Positions 49,283-58,510 of a stretch of 64,000 bases of DNA are shown in pieces; the stretch's first letter is position 1, and every line of letters starts with the position of its first letter. The translations under genes were made by a program, and so were the position numbers. A model generated the notes under the pieces. The model saw only the letters and a program-made list of their open reading frames with translations, did no database searches and was not told the origin of the DNA. The DNA is taken from NCBI GenBank assembly GCA_030147945.1, contig JASBUL010000011.1:1-64000 (forward strand). Reading direction: 5' to 3'. This stretch comes from Oceanococcus sp. Lineage in GTDB: Bacteria > Pseudomonadota > Gammaproteobacteria > Nevskiales > Oceanococcaceae.

Positions 49283-49737
49283 TGGACATTCGCAAAGTCA
49301 AAAAACTGATCGAGCTGGTGGAAAGCTCGGATGTCGCGGAAATCGAAATCAAGGCTGGTGAAGAGGCCATCCGCATCAGCCGCTTCAGCCAGCACGCAGC
49401 CCCCGTGGCCAGCACGCCGATCGCAACGCCAGCCCCAGCGGCCGCACCGCGCTCCGGCGACAGCGCGCCCGAAACATCGACCGAACCGGCCAAGCGTGAC
49501 GAGAGCAAACTGGTCCGCTCACCCATGGTCGGCACGTTCTACGCCTCACCCTCGCCCGGCGCGCCGTCGTTTGTCGAAGTCGGCCAGACCGTATCCGCCG
49601 GCCAGACTCTGTGCATCATCGAAGCGATGAAGATGCTCAACCAGATCGAAGCCCCGCACTCCGGCACCGTGACCGAGGTGCTGGTGGACAACGAAGAATC
49701 GGTGGAATTCGACCAGCCCATGTTCGTTATCGAATAG
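49282..49737 (+). CDS. accB: Acetyl-CoA carboxylase biotin carboxyl carrier protein
   Basis: The biotin-bearing subunit of acetyl-CoA carboxylase, first committed step of fatty acid synthesis. The 151-residue protein starts with the helical [15 protein letters not shown], has a Pro/Ala-rich linker (about 40-65) and the biotinyl domain with Lys117 in EAMKM. The thumb-bearing [22 protein letters not shown] is present. Accumulated AccB is known to repress accBC in E. coli; no such signal can be read here. accC follows after seven bases. Confidence 0.97.
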   Translation: MDIRKVKKLIELVESSDVAEIEIKAGEEAIRISRFSQHAAPVASTPIATPAPAAAPRSGDSAPETSTEPAKRDESKLVRSPMVGTFYASPSPGAPSFVEVGQTVSAGQTLCIIEAMKMLNQIEAPHSGTVTEVLVDNEESVEFDQPMFVIE

Positions 49738-49744
49738 GTGCCGC

Positions 49745-51109
49745 ATGACCCCACCGTTCGAAAAAGTCCTGATCGCCAATCGCGGCGAAATCGCCCTGCG
49801 CATCCAGCGCGCCTGCCGTGAACTCGGCATCGCCACCGTCGCGGTTTATTCCAGCGCTGATCGCGAGCAGAAGCATGTGCTGCTTGCCGATGAGTCGGTG
49901 TGCATTGGCCCACCGCCGGCCGGCAAAAGTTACCTCAACATGGCCGCCATCATTTCCGCCGCGGAAGTGACCGGCGCCAATGCCATCCACCCCGGCTACG
50001 GCTTCATGTCGGAGAACGCCGACTTCGCCGAAAGCGTGGTGCGCAGCGGCTTCGCCTTCATCGGACCACGCGCCGAAACCATCCGCCTGATGGGCGACAA
50101 GACCGCCGCCATCGAAGCCATGCAGCAGGCCGGCGTACCGTGCGTGCCCGGCTCCAACGGCGTGCTGGATGATGACCCCAAGCACTGGCACGAACTGGCC
50201 GAGGGCATCGGCTATCCGGTGCTGGTCAAAGCCGCCGCCGGCGGTGGCGGTCGCGGCATGCACGTGATCCGCTCACCCGCCGAGCTCGAACGCAACATCG
50301 GCCTGGCCCGCCAGGAAGCCGCTTCGGCCTTTGGCAACGATGCCGTGTTCCTGGAGAAATACCTGGAAACACCGCGCCACATCGAAATTCAGGTGCTCGC
50401 CGACATGCATGGCAAGGCCATCCATCTGGGTGAGCGCGACTGCTCGATGCAGCGGCGCAACCAGAAGGTCATGGAAGAGGCACCGGCGCCGGGCATAAGC
50501 CCCGAGGCTCGCGCGGAAATTGGCGCCCTGTGCGTCAAGGCCTGTGAAGACATGGGCTATGTCGGCGCTGGCACCTTTGAATTTCTGTACGAGAACGGCG
50601 CGTTTCATTTCATCGAGATGAACACCCGCATTCAGGTTGAGCACCCGGTCACTGAGATGATCACCGGTGTCGACCTGGTCAAGGAACAGCTGCTGATTGC
50701 AGCCGGCCAGCCGCTGCGCTACAGCCAGGACCAGATTCACATCAACGGCCACGCGTTGGAGTGCCGCATCAATGCGGAAGACCCGCTGCGCTTCGTGCCG
50801 TCGCCTGGCGAGGTCACCAAATACCACGTGCCCGGCGGCCCGGGCGTACGCGTCGACTCGCATGTGTATCGCGGCTACACCGTGCCGCCGCACTACGACT
50901 CCATGATCGGCAAGCTGATCGCTCATGGCGAGGACCGCGAATGTGCCATGGCGCGCATGCGCACCGCCCTGTCCGAACTGGTGGTCGAAGGCGTACGCAC
51001 CAATCGCGAATTGCACCAGCGCATCCTGCATGACCCGCAGTTCGTAGCCGGTGGCGCGCACATCCACCATCTGGAATCGCGTCTCAACGAATGGAGCCGC
51101 GATGTCTGA
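49745..51109 (+). CDS. accC: Acetyl-CoA carboxylase biotin carboxylase subunit
   Basis: ATP-grasp enzyme that carboxylates the biotin on AccB. The 454-residue protein has the usual length and all expected stretches: [20 protein letters not shown], the glycine-rich [13 protein letters not shown], the [14 protein letters not shown] loop and [20 protein letters not shown] with its metal and bicarbonate ligands. Its stop codon overlaps the start of prmA by eight bases. Confidence 0.98.
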   Translation: MTPPFEKVLIANRGEIALRIQRACRELGIATVAVYSSADREQKHVLLADESVCIGPPPAGKSYLNMAAIISAAEVTGANAIHPGYGFMSENADFAESVVRSGFAFIGPRAETIRLMGDKTAAIEAMQQAGVPCVPGSNGVLDDDPKHWHELAEGIGYPVLVKAAAGGGGRGMHVIRSPAELERNIGLARQEAASAFGNDAVFLEKYLETPRHIEIQVLADMHGKAIHLGERDCSMQRRNQKVMEEAPAPGISPEARAEIGALCVKACEDMGYVGAGTFEFLYENGAFHFIEMNTRIQVEHPVTEMITGVDLVKEQLLIAAGQPLRYSQDQIHINGHALECRINAEDPLRFVPSPGEVTKYHVPGGPGVRVDSHVYRGYTVPPHYDSMIGKLIAHGEDRECAMARMRTALSELVVEGVRTNRELHQRILHDPQFVAGGAHIHHLESRLNEWSRDV

Positions 51110-51995
51110 ACCCGGCAGCTGGGGCCAGATTCATATTGCCGCGGATGACCCGGACCGTATCGAGGAACAGCTGATCGAACACGGCGCGCTGGCCGTGACC
51201 TTCAGCGACGCTGAAGACACGCCGGTGTTCGAACCCGGCCCGGGTGAACTGCGCCTGTGGCCGCGCACCGTTGTCACCGGCCTGTTCGAAGGCGCGGCTG
51301 ATCTGGTCGGCCTGGCCACCGTGCTGGTCGCCGGCGCACATTGCCAGCCCGCGCACATTCGCATCGATGGCCTGGCCGATCGCGCCTGGGAGCGCGAATG
51401 GCTCAAGGACTTTCGCCCCATGGCCTTTGGCCAACGCCTGTGGGTCAGCCCCCACCAGGCGCAGGCCTGCTGGCCGGACGATGCGGTGGTGCTGCGCATG
51501 GACCCGGGACTGGCCTTTGGCACCGGCACGCACCCGACCACCCGGCTGTGCCTGAACTGGCTCGATCAGACTGATCTGAGCGGCTGTCATGTGATTGACT
51601 ACGGCTGCGGCTCGGGCGTGCTGGCGGTGGCGGCAGCGCTGCTCGGCGCGGCTCGTGTGACGGCCTTCGACATCGACCCCCAGGCCATGACCGCGACGCT
51701 GGAGAATGCGCGCGCCAACAAGGTGGCCGACAAAATCACCCTGTGCCCCACCGAGCAACCGCCCACACAGCCGGCCGACATTGTTGTGGCCAATATTCTG
51801 GCCGGCACGCTGGTCGATCTGGCCGCACCGTTGAGCGCGCTGGTCAAACCCGGCGGACATCTGGTGATGTCCGGCATTCTCGCGGAACACGCGCAATCGG
51901 TTCGCTCCGCCTTCGCTGAGCAATTTTTGCTCAACGCTGCAAATTCAGAGGCTTGGGTCAGACTCGACGGAAGGCGATTTGCGCCGCACGACTAA
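51102..51995 (+). CDS. prmA: Ribosomal protein L11 methyltransferase
   Basis: SAM-dependent methyltransferase that trimethylates ribosomal protein L11. The 297-residue protein has an N-terminal substrate-binding domain ([20 protein letters not shown]), the link [21 protein letters not shown]-binding [20 protein letters not shown] and the catalytic-region [16 protein letters not shown] at 51102 was chosen as it overlaps the accC stop by eight bases and gives the normal N-terminus. Confidence 0.96.
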   Translation: MSEPGSWGQIHIAADDPDRIEEQLIEHGALAVTFSDAEDTPVFEPGPGELRLWPRTVVTGLFEGAADLVGLATVLVAGAHCQPAHIRIDGLADRAWEREWLKDFRPMAFGQRLWVSPHQAQACWPDDAVVLRMDPGLAFGTGTHPTTRLCLNWLDQTDLSGCHVIDYGCGSGVLAVAAALLGAARVTAFDIDPQAMTATLENARANKVADKITLCPTEQPPTQPADIVVANILAGTLVDLAAPLSALVKPGGHLVMSGILAEHAQSVRSAFAEQFLLNAANSEAWVRLDGRRFAPHD

Positions 51996-52006
51996 ACCGC
52001 TATCAT
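51979..52006 (+). promoter_or_regulatory. Candidate fis promoter with GC-rich discriminator
   Basis: TTGCGC (51979-51984), 16 bases, then TATCAT (52001-52006), followed by a C-rich stretch (52011-52020). GC-rich discriminators are known in stringently controlled fis and rRNA promoters. It overlaps the end of prmA. Confidence 0.4.
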
Positions 52007-52014
52007 CCCTGCCC

Positions 52015-52034
52015 CCCGCGAGTCTGCTCGCGGG
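52015..52034 (+). other. Leader hairpin upstream of fis
   Basis: A perfect 8-bp stem CCCGCGAG / CTCGCGGG with a TCTG loop in the 79-base prmA-fis gap. No T run follows, so it is not a standard terminator; it may stabilise or protect the fis message. Confidence 0.55.
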
Positions 52035-52074
52035 CCGGGGATTACGCAGAGTCAGGGCGACGCAAGCGCGAACG

Positions 52075-52344
52075 ATGTCAGGAAAAGAACAAAAAGAAGC
52101 CGGTCTGGATGACCACAAGCCGCTGAGCTACTACGTCGACGCCAGCCTCAAACGGTACTTCAAAGAACTGAACGGCCATCCGCCGAACGAGTTGTACCGC
52201 CTGATTCTGTCCGAAGTGGAAAAACCGCTGCTTGAGCGCGTCATGCTCCACTGCGACGGCAACAACAGCCGCGCCGCCGAGATGCTCGGCATCAACCGCG
52301 CCACCCTGCGCAAGAAAATTCAGCAGTACCGCATTTCACTTTAA
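52075..52344 (+). CDS. fis: Nucleoid-associated DNA-binding protein Fis
   Basis: A growth-phase-regulated DNA-bending protein, 89 residues from ATG 52075. The C-terminal helix-turn-helix [27 protein letters not shown] is the conserved Fis domain (full stretch about residues 61-86). The N-terminal half is shorter in homology. In E. coli, Pseudomonas and many relatives dusB precedes fis; here prmA does, and no dusB is present. The start has only a weak ribosome site, and the open frame continues upstream through the leader hairpin, which was not accepted as coding. Confidence 0.93.
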   Translation: MSGKEQKEAGLDDHKPLSYYVDASLKRYFKELNGHPPNELYRLILSEVEKPLLERVMLHCDGNNSRAAEMLGINRATLRKKIQQYRISL

Positions 52345-52361
52345 AACCCCACAGGACTGAC

Positions 52362-53921
52362 GTGACTTACGCTATCCGCCGTGCCCTGCTTTCGGTCTCG
52401 GACAAGACCGGCATTGTTGAACTCGCCCAGGCGCTGCGCCAGCGCCAGGTGGAGTTGATTTCCTCCGGCGGCACCGCCCGCACCCTCAAGGACGCCGGGA
52501 TCGAGGTGACCGAAGTCTCGGCGCACACCGGTGCGCCGGAGATCATGAACGGGCGGGTCAAAACCCTGCACCCGAAAATCCATGGCGGCATCCTGGCCCG
52601 ACGCGGCATCGACGATGCCACCCTGGAAGAGCAGAACATCGCGCCGATTGATCTGGTCGTGGTCAACCTCTATCCGTTCAGCCAGACCGTGGCCAAGCCG
52701 AACTGCACGCTGGATGACGCCATCGAGAACATCGATATCGGCGGCCCGACCATGGTTCGCGCGGCAGCCAAGAACCACAAGGACGTCAGCATCGTGGTCG
52801 ATCCAAGCGACTACCAGCGCCTGCTGGACGCGATGGATGGCGACGGCGTCGACGCCGGCATGCGACGCGATCTCGCGGTCAAAGCCTTTGCGCACACCGC
52901 CGCTTACGACGACGCCATCGTCAATTATCTGAGCGCGCTGGATGACAACGACAACGCGCAGCCCCAGCCGCGCATCTTCAATCGCCAGTGGCACCTGCAC
53001 ACGGCCTTGCGCTATGGCGAAAACCCGCATCAGCAGGCCAGCTTTTACGCCGATGCCAACGCCCCCTCCGGCACCATTGGCGCGGCCCGCCTGATCCAGG
53101 GCAAGCCGCTGTCGTACAACAACCTGGCCGACGCCGATGCGGCCTGGACCGCCGCGCTGGAATTCATCATGCCGGCCTGCGTTATCGTCAAACACGCCAA
53201 CCCCTGTGGCATTGCCGTCGCCGCAGACATTGGCAGCGCCTATGAGAAGGCCTTCTCGACCGACCCGACATCCGCCTTCGGCGGCATCATCGCCTTCAAC
53301 AGCGATCTGGACGGGGAAACCGCGGCCGAGATCCTGAACAACCAGTTTGTGGAAGTGATCATCGCACCGAAGATCACAGCCGACGCACGCAAGGCGCTGG
53401 CCACCAAGGCCAACGTGCGCGTGCTGGAAACCGGCTGCGCGCCGGACCAGCTCAACAACTGGGAACTCAAGACACTGTCGGGCGGCTTGCTGGTGCAATC
53501 GGCCGATCAGGCCCGTATCCACCGTGAGGAACTCACCGTGGTGACCGAAAAAGCGCCCACCGACCACGAAATCAACGACATGATTTTCGCCTGGCCAGTG
53601 GTCAAGATGGTCAAATCCAACGCCATCGTGTTTGCCCGTGACGGCCAGACCATGGCCATCGGCGCCGGGCAGATGAGCCGTGTCGACTCCGTGCGCATCG
53701 CCATTCGCAAAGCCGAAGATGCCGGCTTCGACCTGCGTGGCAGCGTGATGGCCTCCGACGCCTTCTTCCCGTTCCCGGATGCCATGCTGGCCGGCGCCGA
53801 AGCCGGTGCCACGGCGATCATCCAGCCGGGCGGCTCGATGCGTGATGAGGACGTCATCACCGCCGCGAATGAAGTTGGCGTGGCCATGGTCACCACCGGA
53901 CGCCGCCACTTCCGCCATTGA
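52362..53921 (+). CDS. purH: Bifunctional AICAR transformylase/IMP cyclohydrolase
   Basis: Carries out the last two steps of IMP synthesis: formylation of AICAR and ring closure. The 519-residue protein has the IMP cyclohydrolase domain first ([51 protein letters not shown]) and the transformylase domain after about residue 200 ([28 protein letters not shown]). It starts with GTG, preceded by AGGA at six bases. The usual partner purD is not downstream; greB converges instead. Confidence 0.98.
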   Translation: MTYAIRRALLSVSDKTGIVELAQALRQRQVELISSGGTARTLKDAGIEVTEVSAHTGAPEIMNGRVKTLHPKIHGGILARRGIDDATLEEQNIAPIDLVVVNLYPFSQTVAKPNCTLDDAIENIDIGGPTMVRAAAKNHKDVSIVVDPSDYQRLLDAMDGDGVDAGMRRDLAVKAFAHTAAYDDAIVNYLSALDDNDNAQPQPRIFNRQWHLHTALRYGENPHQQASFYADANAPSGTIGAARLIQGKPLSYNNLADADAAWTAALEFIMPACVIVKHANPCGIAVAADIGSAYEKAFSTDPTSAFGGIIAFNSDLDGETAAEILNNQFVEVIIAPKITADARKALATKANVRVLETGCAPDQLNNWELKTLSGGLLVQSADQARIHREELTVVTEKAPTDHEINDMIFAWPVVKMVKSNAIVFARDGQTMAIGAGQMSRVDSVRIAIRKAEDAGFDLRGSVMASDAFFPFPDAMLAGAEAGATAIIQPGGSMRDEDVITAANEVGVAMVTTGRRHFRH

Positions 53922-53927
53922 TCTGGC

Positions 53928-53955
53928 CAGACCGCGGCCTGCTCGCCGCGGTCTG
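53928..53955. terminator. Convergent hairpin between purH and greB
   Basis: A perfect 10-bp stem CAGACCGCGG / CCGCGGTCTG (53928-53937 and 53946-53955) with an 8-base loop in the 44-base gap between convergent genes. No T run is present on either side, so the terminating role is likely but not certain. Confidence 0.6.
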
Positions 53956-53965
53956 ATGCCGCAAC

Positions 53966-54433
53966 TCAAACCCGGTAATCGATCTCCACGATCACGTACT
54001 GCTCGCGCCCTGCGGGCAGTGCGACGCTGATCTCGTCATCCAGCCGCTTGCCAAGCAAGGCCTTGGCCATGGGCGCACGCAAGCTGATCCAGCCCTGCTT
54101 GGGGTCCGTTTCGTCCGAACCCACGATGCGCAGGGTGCGGCAATCGCCGGCTTGATCCTCCAGCGTCACCCAGGCACCGAAGTAAACCCGCGAGGTGTCC
54201 TGCGGCAAAGCCTGAGGCACCTTGAGCTCATCCAGACGACGCCCCAGATAGCGCAAACGCCGGTCGATCTCGCGCAACTCTTTCTTGCGATAGATGTACT
54301 CGGCGTTTTCCGAGCGATCGCCTTCGGCCGCCGCCGCCGACAAGGCTTTGACGACCTCGCGACGGCGCAGCCACAAGGCCTGATGCTCCTCGCGCAGCGC
54401 TTGAAGCCCCGCCGCGGTGATGTAATCCGCCAC
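53966..54433 (-). CDS. greB: Transcript cleavage factor GreB
   Basis: Rescues backtracked RNA polymerase by stimulating cleavage of the nascent RNA. The 155-residue protein has the N-terminal coiled coil (ALREEHQALWLRRREVVKAL, with the acidic tip EGDRSENAEYIYRKKELREIDRRLRYL spread over about 37-63; the tip Asp-Arg-Ser-Glu-Asn-Ala-Glu is intact) and the FKBP-like C-terminal domain. YIYRKKEL is typical of GreB rather than GreA. It starts with GTG, sharing one base with the stop TAG of the upstream SDR gene. Confidence 0.95.
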   Translation of the reverse strand: MADYITAAGLQALREEHQALWLRRREVVKALSAAAAEGDRSENAEYIYRKKELREIDRRLRYLGRRLDELKVPQALPQDTSRVYFGAWVTLEDQAGDCRTLRIVGSDETDPKQGWISLRAPMAKALLGKRLDDEISVALPAGREQYVIVEIDYRV

Positions 54434-55281
54434 TATTGAACGATATCGGGCAGATCATCCGGCAGAAAGAAATCCGGCAACAGCTTGGTCCCTGGCGCGT
54501 GCTGGTACTGGGCAAAGTCGGTGTGCCCGGCCTGCTGAAGCACCAGATCATCGATGCAGAACTGACCGGTGAACTCACGACTGGGTTTGGTCAGCACATG
54601 CCAGGCGGCATCCCCCATGATCTGCGGCGTGCGGCTGGCCTGGACCATGGACTCGGCGCCCGGCATGTTCTGAATCGCAGCCGTGGCAATCGGCGTGTGC
54701 GGCCACAAGCAGTTAAAGGCAATGCCCGCCGAGCGGAATTCCTCGGCCATGGCCCAGGCGTACACGCTCATCGAATACTTGGCCAGGGTGTAAGCCGCGT
54801 GCGGCTTGAACCAGCGGATGTTCCAGTCCAGCGGCGGTGAAATGTTCAGCACATGCGGGTTATCTGCTTTCTTGAGATACGGAATGCACAGCTTGGACAG
54901 CAGAAAGGTGCCTCGCCCATTGACCTGGTGCATCAGATCGTAGCGTTTCATGCTCAGCATTTCGGTGCCGATCAGGTTGATCGCGCTCGCATTGTTGACG
55001 CAGATGTCGATACCACCGAAATGATCTGCGGCCTGCTTGACCGCCGCCGCAGTGGCGTCGTCGTCGCGGATGTCGCACACAATCGGCAAGGCCTGGCCAC
55101 CGGCCTGCTCGATCTCCTGTGCCGCGCTGTGGATGGTGCCCGGCAGTTTGGGATGCGGCTGATCGGTTTTGGCCAGGATGGCCACATTGGCGCCATCACG
55201 TGCCGCCCGCACCGCAATGGCCAATCCGATCCCGCGCGACGCGCCGCTGATCACCAGCGTTTTTCCCGCCAGTCCTTGCAT
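54433..55281 (-). CDS. HSDL2-like short-chain dehydrogenase
   Basis: A classical SDR of 282 residues resembling the N-terminal domain of hydroxysteroid dehydrogenase-like protein 2. The nucleotide-binding motif GASRGIG lies near residue 13-19, NNASAINL follows, and the catalytic segment reads LNISPPLDW with Tyr-x3-Lys in AAYTLAKYSMSVYAWAMAEEF. The human HSDL2 SCP2 domain is absent. Substrate unknown, possibly acyl or steroid alcohols. ATG at 55281 follows GGGGAGA; a TTG six codons upstream was rejected. Confidence 0.9.
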   Translation of the reverse strand: MQGLAGKTLVISGASRGIGLAIAVRAARDGANVAILAKTDQPHPKLPGTIHSAAQEIEQAGGQALPIVCDIRDDDATAAAVKQAADHFGGIDICVNNASAINLIGTEMLSMKRYDLMHQVNGRGTFLLSKLCIPYLKKADNPHVLNISPPLDWNIRWFKPHAAYTLAKYSMSVYAWAMAEEFRSAGIAFNCLWPHTPIATAAIQNMPGAESMVQASRTPQIMGDAAWHVLTKPSREFTGQFCIDDLVLQQAGHTDFAQYQHAPGTKLLPDFFLPDDLPDIVQ

Positions 55282-55388
55282 GAATGTCTCCCCGTTCAAA
55301 AGTCTCGATTGTACTCAATGACCCGGACCATTTTTGGCCCCGGGCGGGCATGCCCTACACTGCGGACTCGCCCCTGCAACTGCACAGC

Positions 55389-56720
55389 ATGAAAGACTTC
55401 AAGATCACGCTCTGGATACTGGTCGGGCTGGTCGCCGGCGGCATACTCGGTGAGGCCCTTTATCAAATCTATGATGGCCAGGTTCCGGGCGGCTGGTTGA
55501 GCGGCCTGTCCGTGGTTGGCAACACCGTGTTCATGGGTTTGCTCAAGATGATTCTGGTGCCCCTGATCACCGCCAGCGTCATCGTCGGGGTCAACGCCAT
55601 CGGCGACCCCAGCAAGCTCGGCCGTGTCGGTGGCTGGACCGTCACCTATTACTTCAGCACCATGCTGGTGGCCGTGATAACCGGTTTGATTCTGGTCAGC
55701 CTGATCGCCCCCGGCGATCCCGGCGGACAAGGCACCGGCCTTGGCCTTGACGTACTCAGCAGCGGCGAGCAGGCCTACGCGGCGGAGTCCGGCGAGAAAC
55801 GCGCCCGCGTCGAGGCCACCGGCGCCAGCGGCCTGGGCGGCGCCCTAATGAATCTGATCGGCCAGCTGATCCCCTCCAACCCGCTTGGCGCCGCCGCAGA
55901 CTTCAAACTGCTGCCGGTCATCGCCTTCTCCATCATCCTGGGCATATCGCTGGCCGCAGGCGGTGAGAAAACACGCCCGGTGGTGGTCTTTTTCGAAGCG
56001 CTGCTGGATGCGGTGATGCGCCTGGTCGACTGGATTCTCAGGCTGGCCCCCGTCGGGGTCTTTGCGCTGGTCGCCTGGAGCGTCGCGCGTATCGGCCTGG
56101 GTTCGCTATTCGGCCCGCTGGCCGCCTACGTCGCCACCGTCATCGGTGGCCTGCTGGTGCATGCGCTGATCACGCTGCCGCTGGTGCTGTGGCTGTTCAC
56201 CCGCTACTCACCCTGGCGTTTCGCCGTGGGCATGCGCCCGGCCCTGCTCACCGCCTTTGGCACCGACTCGTCCTCAGCGACCCTGCCGGTGACCATGGAA
56301 GCGGCCGAAGCCAGCGGCTGCAGCCGCCGCGCCTCACGTTTCGTGCTGCCCTTGGGCGCGACCATCAACATGGACGGTACCGCGCTGTATGAAGCCGTGG
56401 CCGTGGTGTTTCTGTTTCAGGCCTACGGCATTGATCTGGGCACCACCGAACTGATTCTGATCGCCGTCACCGCGACGCTGGCCGCCATCGGTGCCGCCGG
56501 CATCCCGTCAGCCGGCCTGGTGACCATGGTGATCGTGGTCGAAGCGGTGAATTCTTCACTCGCCGCCCTGCCCGGCACCAGCACCCTGCCGATTGCCGCC
56601 GTGGGCCTGATTCTGGGCATCGACCGCCTGCTCGACATGTGCCGCACCACGGTCAATGTCTGGGGTGATGCGGTCGGCGCCCGCATCATCACCCGCCTGA
56701 CACCGGACCAAGCTGGCTAG
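55389..56720 (+). CDS. Dicarboxylate/amino acid:cation symporter (DAACS family)
   Basis: A 443-residue inner-membrane symporter of the glutamate/aspartate/C4-dicarboxylate family. The family signatures are clear: FLGLLKMILVPLI-type opening (here FMGLLKMILVPLITASV), the serine-rich TAFGTDSSSATLPVTMEAAE that forms hairpin HP1, NMDGTALYEAVAV (the NMDGT motif binding cation) and the HP2 region AAIGAAGIPSAGLVTM. ATG at 55389 begins the first helix. The actual substrate among glutamate, aspartate, serine or dicarboxylates cannot be told. Confidence 0.95.
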   Translation: MKDFKITLWILVGLVAGGILGEALYQIYDGQVPGGWLSGLSVVGNTVFMGLLKMILVPLITASVIVGVNAIGDPSKLGRVGGWTVTYYFSTMLVAVITGLILVSLIAPGDPGGQGTGLGLDVLSSGEQAYAAESGEKRARVEATGASGLGGALMNLIGQLIPSNPLGAAADFKLLPVIAFSIILGISLAAGGEKTRPVVVFFEALLDAVMRLVDWILRLAPVGVFALVAWSVARIGLGSLFGPLAAYVATVIGGLLVHALITLPLVLWLFTRYSPWRFAVGMRPALLTAFGTDSSSATLPVTMEAAEASGCSRRASRFVLPLGATINMDGTALYEAVAVVFLFQAYGIDLGTTELILIAVTATLAAIGAAGIPSAGLVTMVIVVEAVNSSLAALPGTSTLPIAAVGLILGIDRLLDMCRTTVNVWGDAVGARIITRLTPDQAG

Positions 56721-56743
56721 GCCAGGACAAAACCATCAGGCAC

Positions 56744-56770
56744 AAAAAAGGCCAGCAATCTGCTGGCCTT
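56744..56770 (-). terminator. Intrinsic terminator of the cold-shock gene
   Basis: A perfect 10-bp stem AAGGCCAGCA / TGCTGGCCTT (56748-56757 and 56761-56770) with a 3-base loop; on the minus strand it is followed by six T (56749-56744, partly in the stem). It lies between the convergent symporter and cold-shock genes and probably serves the latter. Confidence 0.85.
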
Positions 56771-56789
56771 CGAATATTCTTGGCGCGCT

Positions 56790-57002
56790 TTACAGCGGGC
56801 GGATTGCAGCAGCCTGCAGGCCCTTGGGACCTTCTTTGACTTCGAACTGCACTTGCTGGCCTTCTTTCAGGGTACGGAAACCGCCCCCTTCGATGGCACG
56901 GTAATGGGCGAACAGATCTTCACCACCGTTAGCTGGCGTGATGAACCCGAAACCTTTGGCTTCATTGAACCATTTGACCGTACCGGTCGCTACTTCAGAC
57001 AT
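56790..57002 (-). CDS. Cold-shock domain protein
   Basis: A 70-residue CspA-family single-stranded RNA/DNA-binding protein, full family length. RNP1 is KGFGFI (16-21). RNP2 reads DLFAHY (29-34) where most family members have VFVHF, so two aromatic-patch neighbours differ. ATG at 57002 has GGAAG five bases upstream. The frame is open 43 codons further upstream but that region is AT-rich with runs of T and A and is better read as a long untranslated leader, as usual in csp genes. Confidence 0.95.
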   Translation of the reverse strand: MSEVATGTVKWFNEAKGFGFITPANGGEDLFAHYRAIEGGGFRTLKEGQQVQFEVKEGPKGLQAAAIRPL

Positions 57003-57131
57003 TGAAACTTCCAAATAAAAACGAAAAATTACGAAGACCACCCGGCCTTCGTTAAAGAAGCGCATAGCGCCTCTCACAGCACCATAGAGTAAATTTGCTG
57101 CCAAGTCGACAATTTTTACGACACCCGGCAA
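57003..57131 (-). promoter_or_regulatory. Probable long 5' leader of the cold-shock gene
   Basis: About 130 bases upstream of the ATG are notably AT-richer than the rest of the window on the minus strand and contain short T and A runs. csp genes in proteobacteria typically have a 100-160 base structured leader that controls translation with temperature. No cold-box motif was identified; this is position and composition only. Confidence 0.4.
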
Positions 57132-57214
57132 TTGGCGCTAAACCCTTACCCTGCCGGGGTGCACGGGCATGACCGGGTGCCTATACTGCGCAGCCATTCG
57201 CCATCGCAAGCAAC

Positions 57215-57574
57215 ATGATTACGCTCTACGGCATCCCCAATTGCGACACCGTCAAACGTGCACGTAAAACCCTGGATAGCGCGGGCATTACCCACCACTT
57301 CCATGATTTTCGGCGCGACGGCCTGAGCCCGGAACAGGCGCAGAGCTGGCTGGACACACTGGGCGCCGATCAGCTGATCAACCGCCGTGGCACGACCTGG
57401 CGCCAACTGGACAGCACCGCGCAGGCACAGGCTGACAGCGCGCAGGCCGCGCAACTGCTGTGCGACCACCCCGCACTGATCAAACGTCCGGTCATAGACC
57501 GTGGCGATGCCCTGCGCGTCGGCTTTCCGGCCAAACAGGCCGACGAGATCATCCGCTGGCTGCAGCAAGCCTGA
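57215..57574 (+). CDS. yffB: ArsC/Spx family protein YffB
   Basis: A 119-residue thioredoxin-fold protein of the ArsC-like/Spx group, YffB branch. The start LYGIPNCDTVKRARKTLD places Cys10 where arsenate reductase has its catalytic Cys, and the C-terminal RPVIDRGDALRVGFPA is typical of YffB. The family may be a glutathione-dependent thiol reductase; arsenate reduction is not established. A TATACT-like -10 lies about 28 bases upstream. Confidence 0.93.
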   Translation: MITLYGIPNCDTVKRARKTLDSAGITHHFHDFRRDGLSPEQAQSWLDTLGADQLINRRGTTWRQLDSTAQAQADSAQAAQLLCDHPALIKRPVIDRGDALRVGFPAKQADEIIRWLQQA

Positions 57575-57635
57575 CAGGCGGCGGGAACTTTCCGCCGTCC
57601 CATGTCTCCATGCAGGTGTCAGCCCGGGAGACAGC

Positions 57636-57905
57636 ATGATGAAAACCACCGCTTTGGCCCTTGTGGTCACCGCCATGGCAGGCGCCGCCAGCGCCAATGC
57701 ACAAACGGCAGAACCCAGCTCGAAGTTGCCCGACATCACCGTGTATCCCAATCCGGTGGCCTTGCTGATTGATCGACTGAGCCGACAGATCATTGATGAC
57801 ATGGACACTGCCGCACGCCTGCCTGAACTCTTGCATCAGGAAGCCCATGCACCGGACGTCGATGCTCCAGACGCCGAAACGGCACGCGTCACGCGCGACG
57901 CCTGA
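57636..57905 (+). CDS. Small secreted protein of unknown function
   Basis: An 89-residue protein I do not recognise. It begins with a clear signal peptide (KTTALALVVTAMAGAASANAQ), so the mature part of about 67 residues would be periplasmic or secreted. That part (LPDITVYPNPVALLIDRLSRQII to LLHQEAHAPDVDAPDAE) is acidic and rich in Asp, Ala and Pro, with one predicted helix. ATG 57636 follows GGGAGACAGC, a good ribosome site; a second ATG is the next codon. It lies between yffB and the SRPBCC gene. Confidence 0.75.
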   Translation: MMKTTALALVVTAMAGAASANAQTAEPSSKLPDITVYPNPVALLIDRLSRQIIDDMDTAARLPELLHQEAHAPDVDAPDAETARVTRDA

Positions 57906-57972
57906 GCGCCGCAGCCCACGCCACACTGTCGCAAACTGAGCTATCTTGGTCCCCGAACCTGGGGGTGATGGC

Positions 57973-58506
57973 ATGAAGATTCCGTACCTGGCGCTGGCCC
58001 TGTGCAGCGCCGCAGGCAGCGCTCAAGCGGCGGTGCTGGCACAAACCGACAATGGCTTTCAGCTGGAAAACCAGGTCGAGGTCAAACGCGATGCGGCGCA
58101 GGCTTACCAGGCTCTTGTCGAGCACGTCGGCCACTGGTGGCCGGCCGACCACAGCTGGTTCGGGGCCTCGGAAAATTTCTCCATCCAGGCCCGGCCGGGC
58201 GGCTGCTTGTGCGAGATCGCCGGCGCAGATCAGGTGGAGCACATGCGCGTGGTTGTCGCGCGCCCTGGCCATCTGCTGCGCATGGTCGGTGGTCTCGGTC
58301 CGCTGCAAAGCATGGGTCTGAGCGGCCCGCTGGACTGGATCTTCGAGCCGCTCGACCAGAACAAACCCGAGGCCGGCACCCGCATCCGCCTGCGTTACAC
58401 CGTCAGCGGCTTCGTACCCAAGCCGCTGGGGGACTTCGTCAACATCGTCGACCAGGTCCAGGCGCAACAGCTTGGCGCGCTGGCCGACTTCATCAACAAC
58501 AACTGA
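57973..58506 (+). CDS. Exported SRPBCC (START-like) domain protein
   Basis: A 177-residue protein with a signal peptide (IPYLALALCSAAGSAQA) and an SRPBCC/polyketide-cyclase-like fold. The typical first strand and helix of that fold read FQLENQVEVKRDAAQAYQALVEHVGHWWPADHSW, and the protein ends with a long helix (VDQVQAQQLGALADFINN). Such domains bind hydrophobic ligands in a deep pocket; export to the periplasm is less common and suggests a lipid or small-molecule carrier. ATG at 57973 was taken in preference to an open frame nine codons upstream. Confidence 0.82.
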   Translation: MKIPYLALALCSAAGSAQAAVLAQTDNGFQLENQVEVKRDAAQAYQALVEHVGHWWPADHSWFGASENFSIQARPGGCLCEIAGADQVEHMRVVVARPGHLLRMVGGLGPLQSMGLSGPLDWIFEPLDQNKPEAGTRIRLRYTVSGFVPKPLGDFVNIVDQVQAQQLGALADFINNN

Positions 58507-58510
58507 ATCT

